Origin: Seriola aureovittata
Lineage: Eukaryota > Chordata > Actinopteri > Carangiformes > Carangidae
Assembly: GCF_021018895.1 (NCBI RefSeq)
Contig: NC_079375.1
Location: 461,560-525,559 of the forward strand
Reading direction: 5' to 3'
Length of the DNA: 64,000 nucleotides
The position numbers were made by a program, and so were the translations under genes. The notes beneath the pieces are model-generated. The model did not search any database, was not told the origin of the DNA, and was given only the letters and a program-made list of their open reading frames with translations. This document shows positions 21,296-31,975 of this stretch, piece after piece (position 1 is the stretch's first letter; each line of letters begins with the position of its first letter).

Positions 21296-21405
21296 ACCAG
21301 AGACTCATCCGGTGGTCACTGTTTTTGCAAGCCTATTGCCTCGATATCCGTTATATTAAGGGCTCTGACAACGTTGTTGTGGACGCGCGGTCTAGAGCGC
21401 CCTAA
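21296..21405 (+). pseudogene. RNase H C-terminal remnant of Gmr1-like element
   Basis: Fused in frame to the integrase tail, NQRLIRWSLFLQAYCLDIRY and IKGSDNVVVDARSRAP form the very end of a gypsy-type RNase H region. The frame ends at 21405. The entire RT and most of RNase H are missing between LRGRLKNSEAL and this point, indicating a clean in-frame internal deletion downstream of integrase. Confidence 0.8.
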
Positions 21406-21815
21406 GTTGTGACTGTTTTGTGACTGGGATTTGTAACAGTATTTCTCTCCATGATTCCCTTCTTGTCTCCCTCTGGCCTCTTAAATTGCTTCCTAGGTGT
21501 CAATAGGCTGCTGGTGTTGGAGTGAGGCGTGAGAGATGGTGGACTCGTGGGAGCAGGCGTCACTGGTTCATCCCAGACTGAGTATAAATTATGGGATTTT
21601 ATGGGTTCTCATTTGGGAAAAAACTGATCGTGAAGTAAATGGCAGTATTGTGATTCCTTTTTGAGGGTATGTGGTGGTTCTTTTTAGGGTTTATGTTATT
21701 TTAAATTGTATTTGGGGATAGGTTATTTTCTTGTGGGATTTTGATGGTTTATTTCTTTTTTTGAATGTAGTTATGTTAAGCTGGGTTTTCAGGGTTCCCT
21801 TAAGGACCCCGTTCT

Positions 21816-21827
21816 TAAGGAGGGGGG
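21816..21827 (+). promoter_or_regulatory. polypurine tract
   Basis: Purine run TAAGGAGGGGGG immediately upstream of the 3' LTR, the expected plus-strand primer site. Confidence 0.8.
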
Positions 21828-22233
21828 TGTGACGAGCTGTCAGGCTGTGTTGTTGTGTTCATCTTGATTGTTAATTTGTCTGCAGGTGATTCGTGGGTGG
21901 AGGTGCTAAGCGGTAGTTGAAGACACCTGGGCCCGATGTCGCCACTACTATAAAGCCTCGGCTTCATTCTACCAGATCTCTCTCTCTCACCCCATTTATT
22001 TTTCACAGCGTTGCTGTCTTTTGTTTTATAAATCCAACACTTTCCCACACACACATTGCCTTCCACTCACTCACTCACGTACATTCACTACAGATTTACT
22101 GATGCTCACATCCCACCGTATTTTGCGTTTAGGTGTTGATTTTGGTCTTTTGTTAAATAAATTCATCTTGATTGTTTATCTTGGTCTGCATTTCCCTCCT
22201 TGTAGGTCACGGCCTTAGAGCCGGGTCGTGACA
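21828..22233 (+). repeat. 3' LTR of Gmr1-like element
   Basis: 406 bp, starting TGTGACGAGC and ending GTCGTGACA. It is closely similar to the 5' LTR apart from lacking about 18 bases near its start and small indels. CTATAAAG lies near 21950 and AATAAA near 22156. Confidence 0.93.
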
Positions 22234-22238
22234 CCTAC

Positions 22239-22996
22239 TATAATATAATATATCAGTTCACAAAAACAAATCAAAAAAGAAATGTATTTCTTCACTCATC
22301 ATGATCACTGGCAGCTCCATAGATAATGACTGGTATGATAACCTTGTGAAGGCATAAGATGGACTACACACTAAAATAGAACTTAAATATTGCATTGTTA
22401 ACATGAATAAGCCATAATATTCTTCATTTGCAACAACTAACACAGGTTAAATGATCATTTCAGATCAAATTTTCAATGTCTCCTATATTTTGATTTAAGA
22501 TGAAACACTTGCAATACTAATGACAGTACAATCAGCTTCAGCTCTACTTCAAATGTTAGTATGTTAATGATAAAGATAATTATTGTGGTAAATATAATGG
22601 CTGCTTAGCATTAGCATGTTAGTGTTGTTCTTGTGAGTATGTTAGCATAACAATGTTAGAATTCAGCTAAAAGCACTGCTTTATCTAAATACAGCCTCAC
22701 AGATCCGCTAGCTTGGCTGTAGACTCAGTCTGGTTTAAGAATTTGAGAGATGAAAGTTTTACTGTGACTCTGAATGACTTATCACATCCTTCTGTTATCC
22801 CCTTCCTTTCATTCTTTGGCTGGACCGCAACAGAAGGTCAATCTCTGTGATGGACTGACTGAGTGAGTGATAGAGTTGAGTGATCGAGTTACACCATTGG
22901 TTAGCGAAGTCTTGAACTTTTCCTACTGCCCATTGCTTTTTCAAAATGATTTGGCAAGAACACACAGGTTTCGTTTACAGCTGATCCACAACAGTT
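22239..22996. other. spacer with a common teleost repeat fragment
   Basis: No gene seen. 22600-22740 holds a dispersed fish repeat: TTAGCATTAGCATGTTAGTG, then CCGCTAGCTTGGCTGTAGAC. A related segment is at about 27420-27560. Confidence 0.4.
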
Positions 22997-24267
22997 TTTA
23001 ACCACTGTGTTTCGAGGTCGAAAGTGACGAGGTCTTTATTCATCTCAACTATAGAAGTTAACAGGTGTTTATTTATAATTCTCTCTGCTTTATATGGAGA
23101 ATTATTCCTACCAGTATTTTACTGTGAAGCCTTGTTTTGATTTGCTCTTGTTTGCCATGTTAGAGTTACTGCATTACACGTTAATACAAATTCAACACTT
23201 TCTTGTAAGTTTTCAATTCCTCTTGTGTGATCTTGAAAGCATAGTTTTGACAAATGAGTCAAAACTATGTTGAATAACTGAATGCAATTTGCTGTTGAGT
23301 AATTAGTACAGTAATTATTTGTTCAGTAAGAAATACTATTCGTCTATTACTATGAGTCATTTTCAAATAACGTGGCCAACACTGCAAACGCACACATTTC
23401 AAACCCTATGCTACCGGTTCGTGTCTCCAGAAAGGTCAGTATTTATTTATTCTTACAAATGAGTGCAGATGCTCTTTCTATCATTATGCATTATAAATGT
23501 GTAAAAGTTCCTCTTTATTATTCAGGTTATACAATTTTTAGATTTAGAGTGATAAAACTTGAATTTATGTCCACTAAGCATGTGGATAGTAAATTCAACA
23601 GTTTTAACCACTGTGTTTCGAGGTCGAAAGTGACGAGGTCTTTATTCATCTCAACTATAGAAGTTAACAGGTGTTTATTTATAATTCTCTCTGCTTTATA
23701 TGGAGAATTATTCCTACCAGTATTTTACTGTGAAGCCTTGTTTTGATGTGCTCTTGTTTGCCATGTTAGAGTTACTGCATTACACGTTAATACAAATTCA
23801 ACACTTTCTTGTAAGTTTTCAATTCCTCTTGTGTGATCTTGAAAGCATAGTTTTGACGAATGAGTCAAAACTATGTTGAATAACTGAATGCAATTTGCTG
23901 TTGAGTAATTAGTACAGTAATTATTTGTTCAGTAAGAAATACTATTCGTCTATTACTATGAGTCATTTTCAAATAACGTGGCCAACACTGCAAACGCGCA
24001 CATTTCAAACCCTATGCTACCGGTTCGTGTCTCCAGAAATGTGTAGTCTGATAAAAACAAAAGAAAAGGAGCACCCATCCACTCTGATCTGGTCAGTATT
24101 TATTTATTCTTACAAATGAGTGCAGATGCTCTTTCTATCATTATGCATTATAAATGTGTAAAAGTTCCTCTTTATTATTCAGGTTATACAATTTTTAGAT
24201 TTAGAGTGATAAAACTTGAATTTATGTCCACTAAGCATGTGGATAGTAAATTCAACAGTTTTAACCA
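22997..24267. repeat. tandem duplication, about 606-658 bp per unit
   Basis: Copy 1 starts near 23002 and copy 2 near 23608 (offset 606), both beginning CCACTGTGTTTCGAGGTCG. Copies are nearly identical through CGGTTCGTGTCTCCAGAAA. At that point copy 2 has about 50 extra bases (24039-24090) before GGTCAGTATTTATTT, where copy 1 joins directly (23436). Both then continue the same to AAATTCAACAGTTTTAACCA. No coding function is recognised. Confidence 0.88.
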
Positions 24268-25225
24268 ATGAGATCACCTCACCTTGCTCAGAAGTGTTCA
24301 CCACTGCGGTATTCTGACAGTTTTGGAATGGATGAGGAGACCAGGCAGGCAGCAGCAGAGAAGCTTTTCCCAAGAGGGAACTGATGTCCCTGGATGCAGA
24401 TGGCATGCTGCCAAGGGCAGATGATGTTCTTTTTTGAATTAAATTCATATATCTGCAGGCGCAGAATTTCCTGTCATGTCTTGCATTATTTTGACATCTC
24501 CCTCAGTTTGTTTTACACCACTGATTAAAATGGTTACATTCACTTAATATCTGGCAACATACACACAAAGGCAAAAATGGTATAGCTAATAAGTAAAGCC
24601 AATAGTCAGTTTAAGCTACTTACACAGTTCCATTAATTTAAAGATAATCACACTACACTGTGTGTTTTTATGATTTTTATGATATGAATTTGCATGAGGA
24701 CACGGAGGTGAGGAGTTGGAGGTGAGTGATGCTGACTGGAGGGGAAACTGAAATGTCCTGCAGGTTTTGATGGAGCTGTCTCCAGAACATGTCACTAATG
24801 CTGCTGACGCCTCATCATTTTCACTTTGTACATTTGGATGCTGTGTGTAATATCAAGCCATGACAAGACAGTCTGATGTTTTGAAAAGCACAGAAGTTAT
24901 TTTGTGGATCCTGTTTGTTTTACCCACATTGGATGAGAATCGTGCATTCGTAGAAGGGATTGCATACAGGAACACCCATTTACTATAAACAGTTGTGGTG
25001 TTTGTTACTCAAATGACCAATATTTAGAATTTCCTTTTTGTGTTTGGCCAAAACCTGTAAGAATATTTATTTCTGACAGAGGCACATTAACCTGTTCAGT
25101 TTTATCTCCCCATTGAGAGGAGAGACTGTGGTGGCACAAACACATAGATAACTCTTGGTAGATCTGTGAAGAGAACATTTTTCCTCTGAGAATCTCTCTA
25201 CATGATTCAAAATCATCCACAGTAG
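24268..25225. other. spacer, no gene recognised
   Basis: A minus-strand frame at 24448-24179 has a Ser/Pro-rich stretch (LLLPAWSPHPFQNC) that resembles nothing I can name. The rest is AT-rich with no repeats recognised. Confidence 0.35.
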
Positions 25226-27323
25226 GCTAGGAGATGGAGATATAAGCCTTTTCTACCATTGATCCTCATGGGAAATGTCAACTCCCTGGCTAACAGTGTT
25301 AGTGTGACGAACTGGTGGCACTTGTGAAGAACCAGCGAGCATATCGTTAGTGTAGTCTCATGTGTTTCACAGAGACCTGGTTAAATGACAACACTCCCGA
25401 CTGTTTTGTGGATTTACCCGGCTTCACTGCAGTACGAGCGAACAGAGACGCCAGAGCAAGTGGAAAGAATAGAGGTGGAGGACTGGTTCTGCTTGCGAAC
25501 AATAGATGGTGCAACCCCAGCCACTTCACAGTAAAGGAGAAGATCTGCTGTCGGGATATTGAACTGTTGGCAGTTGTATTTAGTTCTCACACATCGTCGC
25601 CATTGTTGTTTACATTCAACCACGAGCAGAGCCTGCAGTCACGTGTGACATCATCCATGAGACTATTGCGAGAGTACAGACCCAGCACCCTGATGCATTC
25701 ATTGCAATATCAGGGGATTTTAACCATGTCACTCTCACTTCTCACCTGTCTGGCTTCACTCAGTATGTTGACTGTCCCACAAGGAAAAATAAGACACTTG
25801 ATCTGTTGTATGCAAATGTCAAGGAGGCCTACACTGCTTTAGCTCTACCATCACTTCAGCTCATAATCTGTTTTTTCTTCAGCTTTCTTACAAGCCCTGT
25901 GTACTGAGGCAGGCTGCAACCACCCGCTCATTCAGGAACTGGACCCGGAGGCCAGTGAAAACACTGTTTTGAGTGCACAGATTGGAATGTACCGTTGGAG
26001 TCACAGGAAAATGATGAAAGCAAGGACCCTGACCTTGATAGAATGGTTGAAAGTACCACAGAATATATTAAATTCTGTATGGACACAGTATTACCAGCAA
26101 GGTCTGTACACTGCTTTCCAAAAAACAAACCCTGGATCACCACCAACATCAAGACCCTCCTCGACCAGAAAAAGGAGGCCTTCAGGGATGGAGACAGGGA
26201 GAAGCTCAGGTGTGTGCAACATGAGCTGAAGAGGAGATTAAAGCAGGCGAAGGAGGACTGCAAAAAGAAAGAAGAGAGGAAGCTGCAGCACAACACCAGA
26301 GAGGTGTGGAAGGGGATGAGGACCATCACTGGCTATAAAGAGAATCAGCCAGGCAACATCAGGTGATGTGGACAAGGCCAAGGAGTTCAACCTGTTCTAC
26401 AGTTCAGAGGTGTGACACAGCCTCACCTGTTCTCTCTCCCACTGCCTCAGCTGCATCTTCTCCTATGGCATCTCCTCCACAACCTGACACTGCAGCTGCA
26501 ACGCCCTCCACACTGGGGTGAAGTCTCCTGTCCTTTACAGCGGAGGAGGTGAGGGCGGAGCTCAAGAGGCTACGTCCTGGAAAGGCAACAGGCCCGGATG
26601 GTGTGTGTCCGAGTCTGTTAAAGGACTGTCCAGAGGATCTTTAATTTAAGTCTACAAACTGGGAGGGTCCTGTTCCTGTGGAAAACATCAGATCTTGTTC
26701 TGGTACCTAAAGTAGGAGGACCGGCTGAGATAAATGACTACAGACCGGTGGCCCTGACATCACACATCATGAAGACCCTGTGGGAGTGGCTGATTCTCCA
26801 CCTTCTGAAGCCACAAGTTGAACATGCACTAGACTCCCTACAGTTCACCTACACAGAACATATTAGAGTGGATAATGCCGTCCTTTACATGCTCCATAGG
26901 GCCCATTCTTACTTGGATGAGCCAGGTAGTTACATGAGGATTATGTTCTTTTATTACTCAAGTGCATTTTACACCATCCGAACCCCCAGGGATCTGACAA
27001 TGGCCTTCAGTGAATGGGGCGACAAGAACTGCCTCCTTCTGAACACTTCCAAGACCAAGGAGATGGTCATGGACATTCGAAGGTGTAGGTCCACCCTTCA
27101 GCCAGTCAATATTCAAGGGAAGTGTCGGCCAGTGTGATCTTTTATGCTGCAGTCTGCTGGTACAAGTACAACACCTCAGCCAAAGGCAGCGGACTAATTT
27201 AATTATTGTTGCTCGTTTGTTATAAACTCTTATTATTATTATTATTATTATTATAATATTATTGTCAACAATGAGCTAATGGACACATGAATTTCCCCTA
27301 GGGGATAAATAAAGTATCTATCT
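25226..27323 (+). mobile_element. CR1/L2-like LINE, plus-strand copy, internally deleted
   Basis: The 5' part (GGAGATGGAGATATAAGCC, 25232-25250) is shared with the inverted copy at 30500. The 3' end is the characteristic AATTTCCCCTAGGGGATAAA, then TAAAGTATCTATCT (27291-27323), the usual tail of this fish LINE family. Between them lie endonuclease and RT remnants. No target duplication was identified. Confidence 0.85.
25351..27140 (+). pseudogene. LINE ORF2 (endonuclease and RT), broken, plus copy
   Basis: The endonuclease begins CFTETWLNDNTPDCFVDLPG and GGGLVLLANNRWCNP, changes frame near 25580, and has SGDFNHVT near 25712 and DCPTRKNKTLDLLYANVK near 25770. A linker (PKNKPWITTNIKTLLDQKK and REVWKGMRTITGYKEN) is followed by RT: INDYRPVALTSHIMKTL, LDSLQFTYTEHIRVDNAVLY and MFFYYSSAFYTI. 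At about 26983 the frame jumps to LTMAFSEWGDKNCLLLNTSK, so the segment with the catalytic FADD motif is deleted. Many stops occur. It is the same family as the inverted copy at 28790-30625 and a relative of 13265-13970. Confidence 0.85.
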
Positions 27324-27329
27324 GTTAAT

Positions 27330-28200
27330 CAAATGAACAAGAATGATGGCGCTGTACAGCAGAGCTTTGAGGTAAATGCTACAATGACAGTCTTATTGGT
27401 AACACTTTTGTTTAGTGTGATTGCTATTGTCACCCTCTAAATGTGGCATGTTAGCTTGCTCATGTTGGCTAATTAGCAATGAACACAAAGTACAACTGAG
27501 GCTGATGGGAATGTTATTATTTATGCTACATGGAAAGTTTTTATTTAAATATACATAAATATTATCATTGTTGATTATGAGACATAAGGCCCATGGTAAC
27601 CATACACAGTTAACTGAGGCTTTGGGGGACCCTGGGGATATGGAGCCTTTGGGAAGGGATCCACTTTGTACTTTGTTCATGCTGGTAATCTAGCCATGAT
27701 TTCTTCAGGTACTTCGTTGCCTTTTATCATACCATTTAATGTTTCCCAAATGTAATTCTTTGACTGTCAGGCTATTAAACACCATGTTCAATCCTCTGTT
27801 TGGCTTTTTCCTCAATTGTTCCATATGTCATATTACTGTTTTTTCAGCACTGCGCAGTTATACTTCCCTGTGTCTGATAAGCAGGACTGTTCAGTATGTG
27901 TGAGTGCTCTCCCACTTCACTACCAACCTAATCCACAACATCCCTTTGATCATTCAGCACTTTGTTCTCAGGAGAGGAATCGACATGCACTGTGACAATT
28001 ACATTTAGGTTCCTAGTGTTGCCTCATAAAACTAAACACACCACACATGTATGCCTGCTTCAGTGTGAGAAAGAGGTAGTTTCATTTTGTGTCTCGTCAA
28101 CACATACAGCACATTTAGAACGTCCCCAGACCACTTCACTTTTTTCACGTTGCTATGCTTCATGTCAAAATCATTTCAATTAATTCTCCCCTCATCAGCC
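27330..28200. other. spacer with dispersed repeat fragments
   Basis: 27420-27560 holds TTAGCTTGCTCATGTTGGCT and AGTACAACTGAGGCTGATGG, another piece of the repeat seen at 22600. No gene seen. A 73-codon plus-strand frame at 27962-28183 shows no domain. Confidence 0.4.
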
Positions 28201-28204
28201 TACA

Positions 28205-28395
28205 CAAAAAAGTTAAAACATAAAAACTGAAATATCACATTGACAGAAGTATTCAGACACTTTACTGTGACTAAATTTAGCTCAGATTCTTTCATTTCAC
28301 TGGATCATTTCTGAGATGTTTCTACACCTTACACCCTACACCTGTGGAAGGAACTGTGCAGAGCTCAGAGACAGGATTGTGTTGAGACACAGATT
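28205..28395 (+). mobile_element. Tc1/mariner fragment, 5' end
   Basis: ACTGAAATATCACATTGACA, AAGTATTCAGACAC and TTTCTGAGATGTTTCTACACC form the left non-coding part of a Tc1-like fish transposon. It runs into AGAGACAGGATTGTGTTGAG, which would encode the early transposase residues LRDRIV. The remainder is missing, and no right terminus was found. Confidence 0.65.
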
Positions 28396-28738
28396 TCATC
28401 ATCATCACGGCCTTGATCTGAAAGAAGGTGTGTGGAACAGGGAAACATGGAGGAAGAAGTGGCTCCTTTGTCACTTTAACATGAATAATTAACTCAGGAG
28501 TTCAGAGTTAGTTCTTGGCAGTGAACAGACAGCTTCAGGTACATCACATCACTGTGCCATACCTGTGCAGGAAAGGCAGGACAGATGAGATCACATTCTG
28601 ATCTGGCTCTCTGAGACATAAATTTCACTAAATGTAAATTAAGGTGTATCGTATTATATCTGGACTAAATGTGGATATGAGAAGAGGAACTGATCCTCAA
28701 TTTATACTATATGTCCACTTTGTTCTTAGATGGTCTCA

Positions 28739-28779
28739 CTACCATCAAACACATTTACAGCAAATGTGTTTGATGGTAG
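28739..28779. repeat. perfect 18-bp inverted repeat with 5-nt loop
   Basis: CTACCATCAAACACATTT (28739-28756), loop ACAGC, and the exact reverse complement (28762-28779). It lies about 10 bases outside the 3' end of the minus-strand LINE copy. Confidence 0.9.
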
Positions 28780-28789
28780 CTACAGGTAT

Positions 28790-30625
28790 CTTCTTGTCAC
28801 CATGTTTCTGTGAAACGCGTTCCGGTTCCTTATCAGCTCATCCATCTCAGAAAACGTGTTTAGATAGATAGAACGTTGAGACGTTTGCTGCACCTGTAGC
28901 TGCTTCTCTGTCCTGCCAGAATGTTGTGGAGAGGGTGGTTGGTATTGTCCAAGATGGCCTCCATCTTTCATTGCATGTGTCAACAGTCCTGAATGAGTCC
29001 AGACTCCTGCCAAGCACAGTCTCTTTGTGTTCATGTCGGACCTGCTGCTGCTCCAGCAGACTGCAGCATAAAACAGTACACGGGCCACCACTGACTGATA
29101 AAACATGTGCAGCATTTCACTGCAGACATCAAAGGACCTGAGAGAGCTGTACTCCTCTTCCTGCCCGTTCCTGATATGCGCCACAATAGCTGTGTGATCT
29201 TGTAATTCTGGATGTGACAGGACTCAGAGTTGTATTCAAAGTCCGCCGTATACAGGGTGAACAGGAACGGAGTCAGAACAGTCCCCTGTGGAGCCCCAGT
29301 GCTGCTCATCACTGTCCCTGAGACACAGTTACCCTGCCTGACGTACTGTGGTTGTTTTGTCAGGTAATCCACAATCCAGGACGTGAAACAGGGATCCACC
29401 CCCATCCCTTCCAGCTTGTCTTTAAGAATGGGGGGTTGGATGGTGTTCAATGCACTTGAGAAAAAAAGAACATAATCCTCATGTAACTACCTGGCTCATC
29501 CAAGTAAGAATGGGCCTGGTAGAGCATGTAAAGGACGGCATCATCCACTCCAATATGTTCTTTGTAGGCGAACTGTAGGGGGTCTAGTGCATTTTCAACC
29601 TGTGGCCTCAGAAGGTGGAGAATCAGCTGCTCCAGGCTCTTCATGATGTGTGATGTGAGGGCCACCGGTCTGTAGTCATTAATCTCAGCCGGTCGTCCTA
29701 CTTCAGTTACCGGATCAAGACATGATATTTTCCACAGTACCGGGACCCTCCCTGTTTGTAGGCTTAAGTTAAAGATCCTCTGGAGAGGCTCAGCCAGCTG
29801 GGCCTGTTGCCTTTCCAGGATGTTACATGTTGAGCTCCGCCCTCACCTTCTCCGCTGTAAAGGACAGGAGACTTGACCTCAGTGTGGAGGGAGGTGCAGC
29901 TGCAGTGTCAGGTTGTGGAGGGGATGCTGTAGGAGAAGCTGCAGCTGAAGCAGTGGGAGAGAGAACAGATGAAGCTGTGTCACACCTGTTGTAGAACAGG
30001 TTGAACTCATTGGCCTTGTCCACATTACCTGATGTTGCCTGACTGTTCTTCTCGTTATAGTCAGTGATGGTCCTCATGCCCTTCCACACCTCTCTGGTGT
30101 TGTTGTGCTGCAGCTTCCTCTCTACTCTCTTTTTGTAGTCCTCCTTCACCTGCTTCAATCTCCTCTTCAGCTCATGTTGCGCACACCTGAGCTTCTCCTT
30201 GTCTCCATCCCTGAAGGCCTCCTTTTTCTGGTCGAGGAGGGTCTTGATGTTGCTGATGATCCAGGGTTTGTTGTTTGGAAAGCATTGTACAGTGCTTGCT
30301 GGTATTACAGTGTCCATACAGAAGTTAATGTAGTCCGTGCTACATTCAACCATTCTATTAAGGTCAGGGTCCTTGCTTTTATCATTTTTGCTGGTTATTT
30401 ACAAGTGCCTCCAGTTCATCACACTTGTTAGCCAGGGAGTTGACATTTCCCATGAGGATCAATGGTAGAAAAGGCTTATAGCTCCATCTCCTAGCCTTTA
30501 GCTTAGCCCCGGTATCCACGGTATGGCTTCTTCAGCTCAGCCGGTATGGGATGTTTGACTCCATATCTGGTAAACCTTAAAGCCAGGAGTTCTTCCTTTG
30601 TGTACATTATTTTCTCCATCATCAG
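28790..30625 (-). pseudogene. CR1/L2-like LINE, inverted copy, endonuclease mostly deleted
   Basis: From the start at about 30625 (MMEKIMYTKEELLALRFTRY and GVKHPIPAELKKPYRG) it runs to the GNVNSLANK region near 30440. It then jumps to the linker at about 30390, skipping nearly all of the endonuclease that the plus copy keeps. The linker (30353-29823) reads PNNKPWIISNIKTLLDQKK and REVWKGMRTITDYNEK. RT follows at 29665-29031 (ALTSHIMKSLEQLILHLL, LDPLQFAYKEHIGVDDAVLY, GAPQGTVLTPFLFTLYTADF). At the expected YxDD position the sequence is degenerate and shifted in frame. The end is at 29184-28790 (SVVARVLFYAAVCW). Confidence 0.85.
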
Positions 30626-31030
30626 ACGAAATGACGACGTACAATAAAAAATATCAATCGACAAAAAATATGCTAATATATACAAATATATTGCAAAAAA
30701 CTATGAGCTATGCAGACTTGCTGCTACTTGTTGTCAGCGCATCATTTGAAATATAGTGTTTTCTCTGAGAGTGCGTCATTTCAGCACTTCATCAATAAAG
30801 CACTGCATGTGGGTTTTGTTTCTATGACAACAATAACTAAAAAGGTGGAGCGCTCCGAAAAAAGCATGCGCTTTCTCTCCAGGCAGCCTTATGCAATAGC
30901 ATACGCTCTCCTCATTGGGAACAATTAAAAAAAGAAGCTGGCTCTCCCTAGTCTGGACAAACAGTCTTATTGTCCAGTGACGATAGACGAGAGGGTCACT
31001 CTGTTGTCTGTACACAGCTCTCTTCCTTTG
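30626..31030 (-). other. probable 5' UTR region of the inverted LINE
   Basis: Non-coding sequence upstream of the LINE start on the minus strand. It may be its 5' leader. No comparison copy exists in the window because the plus copy begins further in. Confidence 0.35.
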
Positions 31031-31032
31031 TC

Positions 31033-31110
31033 ACTTTGTTCCTTCTCTGCATCATCTGTATGTCCCCCTGATTTCTGCAGGGATGTCCATGTTCCAGTTA
31101 CTGTGGTGGC
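31033..31110. repeat. 78-bp repeat, copy 1
   Basis: TTCCTTCTCTGCATCATCTG, then CCCCTGATTTCTGCAGGGAT and CCAGTTACTGTGGTGGC. The same segment recurs at 36846-36922 on the other side of the L1 element. It looks like a piece of a dispersed repeat and not a target duplication, because about 240 bases separate the second copy from the L1 tail. Confidence 0.7.
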
Positions 31111-31179
31111 TGGCTCCAGCAGGATAAGCTGGTCCCTGGTATGAACAATGTGACTGCTGCACAGTGAAGTTGACCTTTG

Positions 31180-31470
31180 GCCATTTGGATATGAAATGTT
31201 ATCACTTCATAATTATATCCAATCAGATATTTTTGTTTAATTATGTCATAATGTGCTTATGAGTTGTGAGTTATGGCTAAAATGTGTTTTGTGAGGTAAC
31301 AGTGTCCTTGACCTTTGACTTTTGACCACCAAAATCTAATCAGTTCATCCTTCCAGGTAAAAGCTTGTGCCAAATTAGAAGAAATTCCCTCAAGGTGTTA
31401 CTGAGATATCATGTTCAATAGAATTGGACGGACTGATAGACGGACAATCCTCCGGACCTGGCTGTCGCTG
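31180..31470. repeat. dispersed repeat with GACCTTTGAC motif, copy 1
   Basis: Contains TGTCCTTGACCTTTGACTT, CCACCAAAATCTAATCAGTT and AAATTCCCTCAAGGTGTTAC. Two diverged copies occur at about 56510-56800 and 62930-63290. It is common in fish genomes and usually ends in runs of GGACGGAC, as here near 31435. Confidence 0.65.
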
Positions 31471-31517
31471 GTGACGAGGCAGAAAAATAAGAAACGAGCA
31501 GGAGCAACACTAGTAAG

Positions 31518-31975
31518 ATGGCCGACATAGCGGATATGCTAACAGAGCTAAAGTCACTCCGCTCCAAGTTTGGACTAAAACTAGACGGCATCAATAACCG
31601 TCTTGGAGATGTGACCAATGCTATAACAGCACTAGAGGGCAAAGTGGCTGCAGTTAAACAGGACGTGATGGAACATGCTAAACGCATCAAAGAAGCGAGT
31701 GGCCGCAGCAGAAGAAGAGCTTGAGAAAGTACAGGCGGAAATTATTTGAATTGAATTGGATCTAAACTCGCATTTATTTCTCAGATTTCTCAGCTGTAAC
31801 AATGCGGAGACGCCTGGAGTTCAATACAGCCAGAAAGCTGTTTATCGAGATGGGAATATTCCGGGGATTTCAACTGAATCCCTGAAAATGAGAGTGGTCC
31901 ATGACGGGAAGATGCTCCTCTTATCTTCACCGCATGAAACAGGAATTTCACTGGGAAATTCATCCTAAAGAATGA
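31518..31975 (+). pseudogene. L1 ORF1 (RNA-binding chaperone-like), disrupted
   Basis: It begins MADIADMLTELKSLRSKFGL and continues with heptad-rich coiled-coil sequence (LDGINNRLGDVTNAITALEG, KVAAVKQDVMEHAKRI) to a stop at 31724. The C-terminal part lies in another frame: RRRLEFNTARKLFIEMGI and FRGFQLNP (31803-31890). The middle RNA-recognition part is missing or very short. In intact L1s this protein trimerises and coats the element RNA. Confidence 0.82.

Larger units (their letters stand above)
14167..22238 (+). mobile_element. Gmr1-like Ty3/gypsy LTR retrotransposon, full length but defective
   Basis: The element is 14172-22233 (8062 bp). It is flanked by CCTAC on both sides (14167-14171 and 22234-22238), bounded by two similar LTRs, and has a primer-binding site and a polypurine tract. 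Internal order: gag, protease, integrase, then only the last piece of RNase H. Placing integrase before the RT/RNase H region matches Gmr1-like elements described in fish. The RT and most of RNase H are missing, and a 2.95-kb foreign block (about 16576-19530) sits in the protease. Several stops and frameshifts occur, so it cannot move on its own. Confidence 0.93.
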
